From positions 6,370,235 to 6,434,234 of the forward strand of contig OX422205.1 of NCBI GenBank assembly GCA_949130485.1: a DNA stretch of 64,000 nt, in the 5' to 3' direction. How positions within the stretch are numbered: the stretch's first letter is position 1; the number at the start of each line of letters is the position of its first letter. Positions 1-14,245 of the stretch are shown in pieces. The translations under genes were made by a program, and so were the position numbers. Source of the DNA: Agelas oroides (taxonomy: Eukaryota > Porifera > Demospongiae > Agelasida > Agelasidae). The notes under the pieces were generated by a model. The model searched no databases, was not told the DNA's origin, and saw only the letters and a list, made by a program, of their open reading frames with translations.

Positions 1-205
1 TGTGATACTGATCAGAGAGGACACCATATAAGGACTCATCTGTGATCTGACCAATCATGTGTGACCCAATCAAGATAAAGAGACGCCCTCTGACCCCAAA
101 CTCACCACATAACTCAAGCAATTAACTGAGTGTTAGCTTAAACAAATATGCCATACATATCAACAGTCTCCCTGACGCATGTGTGAACTGGGCAAAACGG
201 CTCAC

Positions 206-2269
206 CTTCAGCAACTGGTCCACCTTCTGGTTGAGCCCACTTTGGATGGTGGTGGGAAGGCCATCGGGGTGGTTGTACATCATACACTGGACATCATTAC
301 GCGACATGCTACCAAACGACCGGAGGTTCTGGTTCACCTGTGCGTATGTTTTGGGGATGGGAAGGGGGGAGGGAAGAGGAAAAAATTTCTGCCCTTAAAA
401 CCCGTCGAACAAGATACTTTCCTCCTTCTTAAGAAATGGAACATTTGTGGCTTCACCCACCATTAGCTACCTAATAGTCCGTTTTGCATTCCAGTCGCAC
501 CCCTGCCTGTCCGCTTGGCAGGCTGGGGGCAGTCGACTCAGAGTGCAGTGTCACACGTACTTTATAAAACAGATTAGTCTCATTGCCAGAAGGAGGAGGA
601 AAAGAGAGACTGAAGAATGATTGGCTCACCTGGGCTGCGGCAAGCCAGCCCACTGTAGCTTCCTTCACTGCTAAGCTGGAGGGAGAGTCGGCCAGTCCCT
701 TGCCCACTTCTTTGTAAGCCCCCAGCGGAGCCATGATGTCTGCCGCTGCACTGAGCAGCTTTGCTTGCCCCTCTAAGATACCTAGGAAGGATGATCCCAT
801 TACCTGTGGGGGAGGGGAAGGGATGGGAGGAGAGGAGGTGGGGGTGAGAGAAGGAGGGAGGGCAAGGAAAAGAAAGGAGGAGAAAGAGAAAGAAGGGGGA
901 AGAGAAGAGAGGGAGGGGGACGAGAGGGGAAAAGAAGGGAAATACTGTTTAACTAAATACTAACCACACCTGTATACATTCTCAGACAACCAACCACAAA
1001 AGTATACCCACTGGGACTTTTCCCAAACATATGCTCCAGCCCAGCACAAACAACCTGTGATGAGTTGCAGTCGGGGTGTCAGGTAGTCTCATCCCAGACC
1101 AGAACAGTGGCAGAGATCTTTCTCACATCCCCCTCTCCCTCCCTCCCCTCCCTCGCACAGCGGCCTGCAAACAATCTCTATGAGACAACATGAGCCTCAT
1201 TCCCAAGCCTCCACCACAGCCAGACAACCTCTGTGGGACAATATGAGTCTCATTCCCAAGCCTCCACCACAGCCAGACAACCTCTGTGGGACAATATGAG
1301 TCTCATTCCCAAGCCTCCACCACAGCCAGACAACCTCTGTGGGACAATATGAGCCTCATTCCCAAGCCTCCACCACAGCCAGACAACCCTCTGTGGGACA
1401 ACATGAGCCTCATTCCTAAGCCTCCACCACAGCCAGACAACCCTCTGTGGGACAACACTGTACTGGTGTATGCAGCTACTTGGCTGGATGTAGGACTAAG
1501 TGAGTAGCCGACACTAACACTTTCATCTCCTGTTCAACAATTAAGGTGTAGGTACAATGTAGTGTAGATGTAGTGCAGTAAGGAATTCCATGTAGCCACA
1601 ACCAAACACCTCATAGCTGTGTACATGTTACTCTAGTAACCTTTGAGAGCCTATCCCGGTTCTAACTGTCCTGGCTACACCCAGCTACCAGCTGTGAGGC
1701 ACAGAAAAACTCACCTCCACTCGCATCTTGTGTAGGTCGTTGAGCGCCTCTGCCAACTGCGAGTCTTCCTTTGCAAAGTCCTCCGCAGAGGCATGAAACT
1801 TGTGCTCCACTTGATCCACCTTCTGCCTGTTGGGGTTCAACGACAGCTTCAACGACTCCAGCTGTTTCAAATATGACTCATGCTTTGAGGCTGCCTTGGC
1901 ATGGCTGTCAACTCGACTCCGGAGTTTACTCAGAGAAGTGGCTAGTCTCTTTACTGGACTGACAATGTCTTGCTTCAGAACAACCCCTGATTTATTACAC
2001 TTGTCGCCCAGCAGTTCACAGGCCTCTCTAAACCTCAGGGCAACCAGCAGGATAGGGGTTTCTTGAAAGAGTGTTTCCAGTAGAGACGCTAGTTTGACTC
2101 CGCTGAGACAGAATAAGTTGAAGGCGTCCAGGTACTCGCTAAGAGTCGGGGGGACGGCAGACAAGGTGCTTTCTAGACGCTCTAACATATTCCGCATGTT
2201 CTTGTGGGAGCTGTTTGGGTCGCGCTTGCTGGAGGACTGCGTTGGGCTCTTTATACGAAGATGTTCCAT
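206..2269 (-). CDS. BAR-like coiled-coil protein, N-terminal part (runs off left edge)
   Basis: Three in-frame exons are visible: 1715-2269 (start ATG at 2269), 630-803 and 206-337. All junctions are phase 0 with gtgag donors, and together they encode 287 residues. The protein continues beyond base 1. Residues 1-25 are polar and low in complexity. The remainder of exon 1 is long amphipathic helix rich in Lys, Leu and Glu (for example KRLATSLSKLRSRVD), like the helices of a BAR membrane-curvature domain. The next exons carry LGAYKEVGKGLADSP and a short polar stretch. No family could be named with certainty; a BAR-domain protein is the best guess and another coiled-coil adaptor is possible. It is head to head with LPCAT, 484 bases away. 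Confidence 0.6.
1190..1450. repeat. About 51-bp minisatellite, five copies, in intron 1 of the BAR-like gene
   Basis: The unit reads roughly ctgtgggacaatatgagtc, then tcattcccaagcctccacc, then acagccagacaac, with single-base differences between copies. It contains the CTCATTCCCA core also found at the ends of the dispersed foldback elements in this window. Confidence 0.85.
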
Positions 2270-2753
2270 ACTCGTCGAATTTCAACAAATTTCTCAAAAC
2301 GATATGACAGTTCTTCGGCGCCAGAGGCCCTTGTTCTCATCTTGAAGGGAGGTCTAGCATAACTCGTGTTGGTCGTGAAGACTTGAAGTGCTTGACGCAA
2401 AGCGTGGACAGAGAAGCCGTGGGTGGACTTTACTACCGTTGTAAGTTAATTAATTGTTAATTTACAACAATTTCCTGTTTGCATTTTGCGCCAGAGGCAA
2501 GTTCGCCTTTGGCACACACACAGAGTTAGATCGATGCATTGCATACAGCTGATGAGATAAAAATTAAAAAAAACTACCAGCATATCAGTTTGGTGTTAAA
2601 ATTCTGACATCTAGAAGTGCAGTGGACTAAAATTTATCTAGCGATCACGCTGCAAGGCAAGACACGATTTGTTATGTAACCCTGCACAAGACCTACTGCA
2701 CCCACTCTTACTCCTGAGCCTGAGACCAGGGCGACTGGGATAATTTATAAACC
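2270..2753. other. Intergenic, head-to-head gap between BAR-like gene and LPCAT
   Basis: No coding exon, RNA gene or clear repeat was seen. It must hold the promoters of both divergent genes. No TATA box or named transcription-factor site was recognised. Confidence 0.6.
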
Positions 2754-7094
<4,341 letters not shown>

Positions 7095-7496
7095 AATTTC
7101 AGTACCTACAATCTTTTATGTGTGCATACTACAAGTTTATCACTGGTACACTGGCTTTTATGTAGCGTTCATGACTCATCAACCAATTTCTCAGCATTGT
7201 TGGATTTTATGAAGTTTTAATGTTTTTCTGAACATAAAAAGAGAATTGTGTAATATTGCATCATGTGATTGGTCAGTGCACATGTGGTTTTGTTCTGTGA
7301 GCTGCTGTACTAGCCTTCCAGACCAAGTCAAGCTGGTTTTCAACACTCCTTTGACAAGCAAGAAAAAACAACAAAAATGATGTACATCCAGCTAAGGCTC
7401 CCTTTTCATATACACTATGTATACATACTGTATATAGGCTCAGAAAACTGTATGGCTATGCATGTTGACTGTATAATTATGTATATATACTCCAAC
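7095..7496. other. Convergent intergenic region LPCAT/CEP89
   Basis: AT-rich 3' flank of both genes. No further gene or repeat was seen. Confidence 0.6.
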
Positions 7497-10400
7497 TCAC
7501 TTCTTGTCTCTAGCCAGTTTGTCTAGGTTGCTCTGTTTCTCTCCCAGCTGGGACCGGAGCTGCTGAATCTCCTCCCGGTAGCACCTCTGTTGGCTCCTCG
7601 AGTGATGCTCACTCTCGCGCAACCTTAGAGAGGAGATGGCATAGCAAAGCCTGTCAGAGTACTAACAGCAGAACCAAGTCTATCCTGGAGCCTTGATCAC
7701 TTAATTATGTGTGAACCATGGAGTACGAGCAAAGGTTGTGAATAGCTGTACTAGCTCATTTGACAGTATTATGTATCACAGATGTAGCCTCCGTCCCAGG
7801 CTCTCTATACCCTTTTTGGGAGAAAGGAGCCACACAGAGACTGAGGCTGACTGAGGCTAAACTGGTCTTTCCTCAACTGTTGGCTTGTACTTACAGTAAT
7901 GAAGCTTTGCCACGGTCTTGGGAGGCCTGCTGCTTGTACATCTGGTGACAAAGGACGGTGTGGTGACACCATGGCAATATTAGATGGTCTAAAATAAAGC
8001 CTCTTGCTTACCTCCACTTTTTTCTGTAGTTTACCGATAGCATATTCATCTCGAGCTCTGTGCATGTTTGTCCTGTCCTGAGCACTCTGCTGGCTTTTGG
8101 CCTGCGACAAACAGTTCAACAATAATTACACATTTCACTACCATCAGAGAGAGGTGAGACCAAAGGAGAGTGACTTACAATTCTTGCAAAAGCGTCACGT
8201 TCTGCCTGTGCTTTCTTAACCTGTGAGAGAAGGGAGCATGTCAGTGACAACACTTACACCCCACACTCCCCCCCCCCGCCCCAACACACACCTGCACTGT
8301 GAGTCGGCTGAGCTGATCATGTGCAACCACCTCTCTGTCTCTGGACACCTCCAGCTCATACTGCAGCTCAGCTATCCTCTCCTGAGCCCTCCTAGCAGAG
8401 GAAGAGAAGAGAAAGAGCCAATCACACACACACTGTGCAGCACTGTGGTAACTAGCCAAACTTCTTGCATGAAAAGGCTCACAAACGAGCCTCACCTGCT
8501 GGACTTGTGCAGTGCAGTGCATTCCTCCTCCAACTGCAGAATAACAGCCTTAGCATCTATGAGAAGGAAGACGAGCTCATCACCACTACCGACAAAACGA
8601 TGAACAAAGTAACAGACACTGTGGCATGCACACCTGTGAGTTTAGTGACAAGGCCGTTCTTCTCCTTCTGAGTGACCCTCAAATGAGCCTCCTGCTTCTT
8701 TGAGTTGGCCTCAGTCCGATCAGCTAGCTCCTCTACAAGACTACAAGACACAAAAGAGGGAGGAGTGTAGGCAAGTCCCTGATGAAAGACTTGGATGCAC
8801 TCACCCCTCCACCTCCTGCAGTGCATGTTGATACTCCTCAACTGTTAGCTGCTTGGAGGACCTGTTGGAGAGCACCTGAACATGCTCCTGCAGTTGGGAG
8901 TGGCTCTCTCCCAGGCACCGCAAGTCTTTCTCCAGGGACTCACGTTCCTTTCTCAGCTGGGCTACCTCGCCACTCAGCTGAGATACTGTGTGTATTGGGA
9001 GGGAGAGAGAATGTGTTAGTTACTTGTTCCTTCCCCTTCCCATCTGCAGCAGACCTATTGCCTGATGTTCCCTCCTCATCTCCTTCGCCTGTTCCCTCTG
9101 CAGTTCCTGTTGTCTCAGCAGGGTCGAGTTCTCCTCCAGCACCAACCGTGCATGGGCAGCCACCTCCCCCCACCCCTCTTGCTCCACCTCACCCTCCTGG
9201 ATCCGCAACTACACAGAAGGAGAGCATCAAACTGACCTACTGTGCTCGCAAATTTTCCTCCAAACTTACCAACAGAATCTGATTCTCTAGAGATAGTTTA
9301 GCAATCTCTTCCTTTAACTGGCCAACTTCATCCTATGGAACAAACCATTGCTATCGTGTCAATGATAATTTTAACCAAGTATGGTAGACGCACATCTTCC
9401 TAGAGTTGTCTCACCTTATGCACCTTCATTAGTTTGTTTCTCTCGTCCCTACTGCTATCACAGAGCTGTTTAAGCGCTGCATTCTCAGCCTGCAATGTGA
9501 CGCTAGCACCCTCCAGAGTAGTGACTTGAACTTTTAAACTCACTTCTCTCTGTTCAGCTGCAGCCAGCATCTCCTGGTACACTTTCATTTGTTCCTGGGA
9601 CACCCCAATGTCTGTGGCCTGTCTTCCACTGCTGGGATGAGCGGAGCCGACTGAAACTCTCAAAGCTGCTTTCTGGTCCATTTCTTTACCATCATCTCCC
9701 AACCCATCCACCATATCAAGATGTCTCCTGATGTTACGTGGGGATCCTCTTCTGGCTTTAGTCGGGGGTGACTTGGAAGTTGCTGCATGCTGATGTTCAA
9801 GGGGTGCATTGTCAGAGGGGCTCAGTTTTGCCAATCGAAGTCCGAGGTTCCTAGCTGCGGTACTTGTGTTGGGTTGGGGAGCAGACAAAAAAGATGGCTG
9901 GAGCTCAGAAGTAGCTGACGGTGGCGTCTGGCCACTGGACAAAGGCCAGGGTGGTGAGCTTGTGTTGCCGTGCTTTCCCCCACTTTGTGTCTCCTGCGTC
10001 TGTTGATCTTGTACAGTATAGGACTGCAGTGGGGGGATGTTCTGAAGTTGACCCTGGTTTACAGCTGACATCATCTGTCCAGGATGGGGTATCTGGGCAG
10101 ACATGTGCAAAGGACTTTGCCAATTCAGTACTGGTTGCTGGGGGAGAGTGGAGAAGTAGCCAGACTCTGGGGGAGCAGGCTGGAGGGGAGATCTGACTGC
10201 AGTCGCAGTGTAGTACTGTAGACTACCGTCAGGCTGTCTCTTTGAGAGTAGATAGACTGGTTGACTGTCATGAGAGAAAGGTTGCAGATAGGGAGGCTGG
10301 GAGAGGGAAGCATGAGGTGATGAAGACTGATGTCTTCCCGAGTGTCTGCCACTGCTCCTAGCTCTCTTGCCAGGGCTATTGATGGGGGGACGGTGAGTAG

Positions 10401-11715
10401 GATGACCAGCAGATTGGTGGCGGTAGCGTTGAGGGACCTCTGGTGAATCAAACACGCCTTCTGTACAGCTCTCAGAAGCTTCATCAGAAGGCAAATAGTC
10501 GTCATCCGAGTAGTCCAGTACTTGTGCATGAAAATCCTCTTCTTGCTCTTTAGCTTTCTTTCTGTGTTCCAATCTCCTTGAATGGGGGCTGTGTGACTCA
10601 TTCAGTGGCTCCTCTCTGCTTTCCTTCCTTGAGTGGTGCTTGCTTGCAGCCCGCTGTCTTGAAAATCCATCCTCCGTGGTTAATGTATTATGCTTCAGTG
10701 GCGAGGTTTGTTTGGTCAGACTGTGCTTCACCTTCTCTTTCCTGGTGCTGGGGGATTCGCTGCCCCTGGCCTTGGAGTGTGGGGATCTTGGTGGCAACTC
10801 TGCAGTCTTGCTATCCTTCTTGCTCTTGATAACTGTAGAGTAGAGCTGTGCTTTCTCTTCCTCAGTCATACGCTGGCTCCTGTGAGTCTCCCTACCTGGC
10901 AGTGGAGGTGGTGAGAACTGATCACTAGAGTGACCATCAAGACTGGTCACACTTGGTAGTTCACTTGTGCTGGGCACCCTCTCCTGCAGGGGGGAGGCTG
11001 AAGTGTCGTGTTTGGTGGGAGAGGGAGAGGAGCGTTGGTGAGGTGGGGATGGTTGCACAACGTCAGCAGACTGGGGTGATGCCATCCTGGGACGACTAGA
11101 AAGAGTTTCTTGTTCATCTCCAGGCCTGTGGGTGGTGAGTGGAACGATTGATACTTTAGTAATCCAGGCATTTTATTCTCACAAGGTGTACACTCTATGT
11201 ATACCAAAGAACATTGCATCATGTGTGTGCATTAGTTTAGCAAACCATCTCTTACCGCCTCCTCCAGAAAACCTCCAGAGAAAGTGAGAGACAGTTTGCC
11301 TCAATAGACTAGCGTGTGCCCTACCTTGTATGGTTCTCTTGAAATCGAGGGCCTCTCTTCACAGTAGAGTACCCAGGTTCGCTGCCATCGCTCTCCTCGT
11401 TGCTCAACTGATCTGGCTGCTCCAGGAGGAAATACCCAGCCTGTGGCGTCTCACTTGGTGTGGCTGGGGCGGAGGCAGGACGTGATGTTGTGTGGCTCTG
11501 TGGTGCTGTCCTCTGAGGGGGTGGGGTGAGGGGGACGGCTGCAAAGGCTGGCCTTGGAGCAAGAGAATCTTTGATATGGGGCTGTAGATTTTAAGAGAGA
11601 GTGAGTGGGAGTGAGTGAGAGCATTTAGACATGGAGACCCAAGATACAGCATTTAAGTGGTCACCTTCTCTTCCACCTGCTTCTTATTCTTCTTCCTGAA
11701 AAACAGTTTTGGCAT
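7497..11715 (-). CDS. CEP89: Centrosomal protein CEP89 (CCDC123) homologue
   Basis: A distal-appendage protein of the mother centriole, needed early in ciliogenesis in vertebrates. Thirteen exons, high to low: 11665-11715, 11325-11581, 9415-11125, 9270-9332, 9055-9208, 8805-8985, 8634-8740, 8496-8556, 8292-8391, 8179-8220, 8012-8101, 7895-7941, 7497-7623. They sum to 2991 nt, 996 aa (human about 783). Hallmarks: a short basic N-terminus (MPKLFFRKKNKKQVEEK), a Pro-rich AAVPLTPPPQRTAP stretch, a 570-codon disordered exon rich in Ser, His and Pro, then continuous coiled coil. The coiled coil includes ARLVLEENSTLL, close to the vertebrate AKLVLEENKLLL. The C-terminus has YREEIQQLRSQLGEKQ. The extra length is in the disordered exon. 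It is head to head with CIMIP1, with an X-box between them. Confidence 0.8.
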
Positions 11716-12024
11716 CCTGCATCATCTAGCTCAGCTGGTAGATGTTCAAGCAATATTCATACACAACGAACAGTGTTTACGACACCCACGGCGTTCAAAG
11801 GTGGTACGAAGTTGTTGCTAAGCAACCCTCCATCCCAGCCACACCCACGCCCACAAGGTAGTAGAAGCAGCCACACGAGTGCTCCGGGCAGAGCCGAGCC
11901 TGCTTTGCAGGCGGAAAGTGTAACTTGAGGTGCGCAGGGTTAGTTCATGTCAATAGTCTAAAAGAAAGATTTAGTTCCAATTTTCAGCTATTCAGATACG
12001 TAAGTCGTGTGACAACTGGCGAAG
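11716..12024. promoter_or_regulatory. Shared bidirectional promoter CEP89/CIMIP1
   Basis: 309 bases separate the two start codons, which face away from each other. The interval contains a perfect X-box palindrome (11814-11826). It would drive two ciliary genes. Confidence 0.75.
11814..11826. promoter_or_regulatory. RFX-type X-box, perfect palindrome
   Basis: gttgctaagcaac is a full inverted repeat of the GTTGCT half-site with one central base, the canonical binding site of RFX factors that control ciliary genes. It lies 99 bases upstream of the CEP89 start codon and about 200 upstream of CIMIP1, the usual X-box distance. Confidence 0.85.
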
Positions 12025-12814
12025 ATGGTGGTCGGAGGGAAGTTGACAGCTGCGCAATGCAACATGGCCCACATGGACCAGTCGTGGTGAGTTGATCAAC
12101 GACGGATATTAGAGTGGTAGGACAGCCCTACTATTCTGCTATTTAGGACGACAGCTGCACAAACAGTGATTTTTTTTTTAATATTGGCGGTAATGTGGTC
12201 TGTATCCTGTTTTGTGGCTTGGTGTGTGACCCTTCTCAACACAACTGCAGGAAAGACTATGTGCGCCGGGAGGGTGCTATTGCAAACAGGTGGGAAAACA
12301 ACTGGGGATTCTTGACTGGCCAATACAGAATTGTAAGGGGAACTCTCTCGGCATTTATTGATATGACATTGGAGAAAAGAAGTAAAAAAAATAAAAATAA
12401 AAAATCCAGCCAGGACTTGAACCTGGGTTGGAACTTCCTGAGATACTAATACCAACTGGAGCTCTGGATGGTGTTTGAGTCCTGACCGGATCTCAATTTA
12501 TTTATTTCTTTTTCCAAGAAACAAACAAAAGTTTTCATTGTGCATCTCATCAACCTCGCTGTCCTCTCTGCCTACAGCTCAGAACAGACATTGCACAGAT
12601 CAGGGAGAGGAGGAGCCCAAAAGACTCAGAGCCTCCTCTCAAGCTGCCTCCCTTGAAGGCCCCAAAGCAGGATACCAGAAATCTCTTTCCCATGGTCACT
12701 TCAAGAGAGATTGGCTGGCGGTCAGAGCACAAACTAGAGGTCTATGGGAGGTGGGGACGACCCAAATACTCCATCGAGAAACAGCTAAAGTGGCCTTTTG
12801 ACTCCATACCATAA
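12025..12814 (+). CDS. CIMIP1: Ciliary microtubule inner protein 1 homologue (C20orf85 family)
   Basis: Small protein of the axonemal doublet-microtubule lumen. Three exons, 12025-12086, 12251-12332 and 12578-12814, give 126 aa. Family features are DQSWKDYVRREG, then the NNWGFLTGQY core, and toward the C-terminus PMVTSREIGWRS and GRPKYSIEKQLKWP. These match the layout and conserved Trp/Gly positions of vertebrate C20orf85 (137 aa). The ATG chosen follows CEP89's divergent promoter; no upstream in-frame ATG was needed. A possible AATAAA lies near 12939. Confidence 0.75.
12406..12472 (-). repeat. tRNA-derived element (SINE or tRNA pseudogene) in CIMIP1 intron 2
   Basis: On the minus strand an A-box-like segment (gagctccagttggtattag) is followed by a B-box-like ggttcaagtcctgg, with an A/T-rich tail beyond. 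It is degenerate and not a complete cloverleaf. Two similar elements lie in SOWAH introns. Confidence 0.55.
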
Positions 12815-12969
12815 ACAACTTCAGTAGTTTTTATATAGTTACGTCTGTAGATCAGGTTTGTGTACAAGGAACTATTAACAGTGTTTAAAAAATTGTGACT
12901 GACATGAAAATGTTGATTTGTTCTAAACAGGGTATAAAAATAAATTATGTGAACATGGTTCATATAATG

Positions 12970-14111
12970 TCAGATGATGGCGTGTGTGGAGGAAGGAGGG
13001 GCAGCAGGAGAGTGATTACTGGTGCTGAGGGTGGCCTGGGAGGAGGAGGCAAACCGCTGGGTCACAGTTGACAATCCTGTTCCAGATGTGTTACCTAACC
13101 CTAGAGCTGAGGATCCAAATGAGAACTGCCGGGAGACTGAGGAGGCAGCAGGAGTCACCTGAGAGGGTTTCAAATGCAAAACAACAGTCAAAGTAACTAC
13201 TGGCCTCATTCGCAGGCCTTCCTGTCATCACTTACAGTATGCAAATGCAATGGACAGTGAGAAGGCCTGGTACCAAGGCTACCAACTATCCCCCGGATGA
13301 TTAGCTTTGTCATAATAACCAACCAGGTAAATTCCTGACTTTCCAGCAGAATAGAGCTTCTTGCCTGCAGTAGCCGTCAGTACCAAGGAGACCCCGGCTC
13401 CAGTGCAGTAGAGAGCAAGCAGGACACTGTGTACGCTAACCACCCCTCTCCCTAGCCAGCTACAGTCAGACACTCCACTGAATCTATACACTGTTCTCAG
13501 GAGGGACGGTGGATCGATAAACCCGGCGCTGCACTCGCAAGTGAAGGGGGGTTGGGAGAAGAAGCTTTGTTGGTCGCAGTTCTGGAGGGCTATGAAGACA
13601 GACGTCACATACCACACAGACAGTGCCACTGCTAGCAGTGCCTCACCCACGGCCACTAGAGACAGAACCAAGGTAAATACCATCTGCAAGAAACAACCCA
13701 ACTAAATTCATGTGGAATTAGTACACTACAAACACAACTGAATTGCTGGAACCAAAACAATTCTTCTTACTTCAACTAGAGAGTGTTACTTACTTGAACC
13801 TTGGTTGGCATTGCCAGGGGCTGTGCACCCATACGAAATGCCACCAACACAAAGATCCCAAGAATAATGAACTGGGAAAAAGAGCAAAAAGGTGATTCAT
13901 GGGCCTCGGGTTCTACAAACACAAGACACCCAAACTATACCAAACATCCAGTCCAGAGGGGTGTCCCAGAGGGGAACACAGCAAAATAGCTGGTGGTGAA
14001 GGCCAGACTGCACAGAGCCGCCACTAGTACCATCGCCCCCAAGACGATCAGTCCCGCACCGAGCTGGCAGGGGAGAGAACAGCAAGACCGCTCCTCGGAC
14101 TCTTCACCCAT
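12970..14111 (-). CDS. Four-transmembrane (tetraspan) protein, family not identified
   Basis: Exons, high to low: 13941-14111, 13794-13871, 13324-13683, 12970-13158, all phase 0, 265 aa. Four hydrophobic helices are clear: GLIVLGAMVLVAALCSLAF, FIILGIFVLVAF, VFTLVLSLVAVGEALLAVAL and VVSVHSVLLALYCTGAGVSL. A Cys-containing loop (PPFTCECSAGF ... SDCSW) lies between helices 3 and 4. The N-terminus has a CC pair near residue 10, a possible palmitoylation site. The last exon is a Ser/Thr/Ala-rich tail. The junction of exons 3 and 4 uses a weak donor (gttggt), and a 31-nt alternative exon at 13236-13266 with a gtaagt donor would change the tail. MARVEL or MS4A-like families are possible. It is head to head with peflin, 134 bases apart. 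Confidence 0.65.
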
Positions 14112-14245
14112 AATTTGCGCTAGTGACGAACACTAGAGGGGGAAGTCCCTGAAATATTTGCGAAAGGCTTCTCATTTCATGAACGTAATAGTACGGCTAC
14201 AGGCAAGGCACTCGAATCTCGTCCCTACGTGGCATCCTTGTTCGG

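Noticed and set aside
1190..1507. Reading frame with a repeated MSLIPKPPPQPDNP-type sequence
   Set aside because: It lies on the strand opposite the BAR-like gene, inside its intron, and is entirely the 51-bp minisatellite.
11255..11275. Small CEP89 exon (ttttctggaggaggcg with gtaaga donor)
   Set aside because: Including it breaks the frame. Exon 2 joins directly and in frame to 11125 (ENHTR|PGDEQE).
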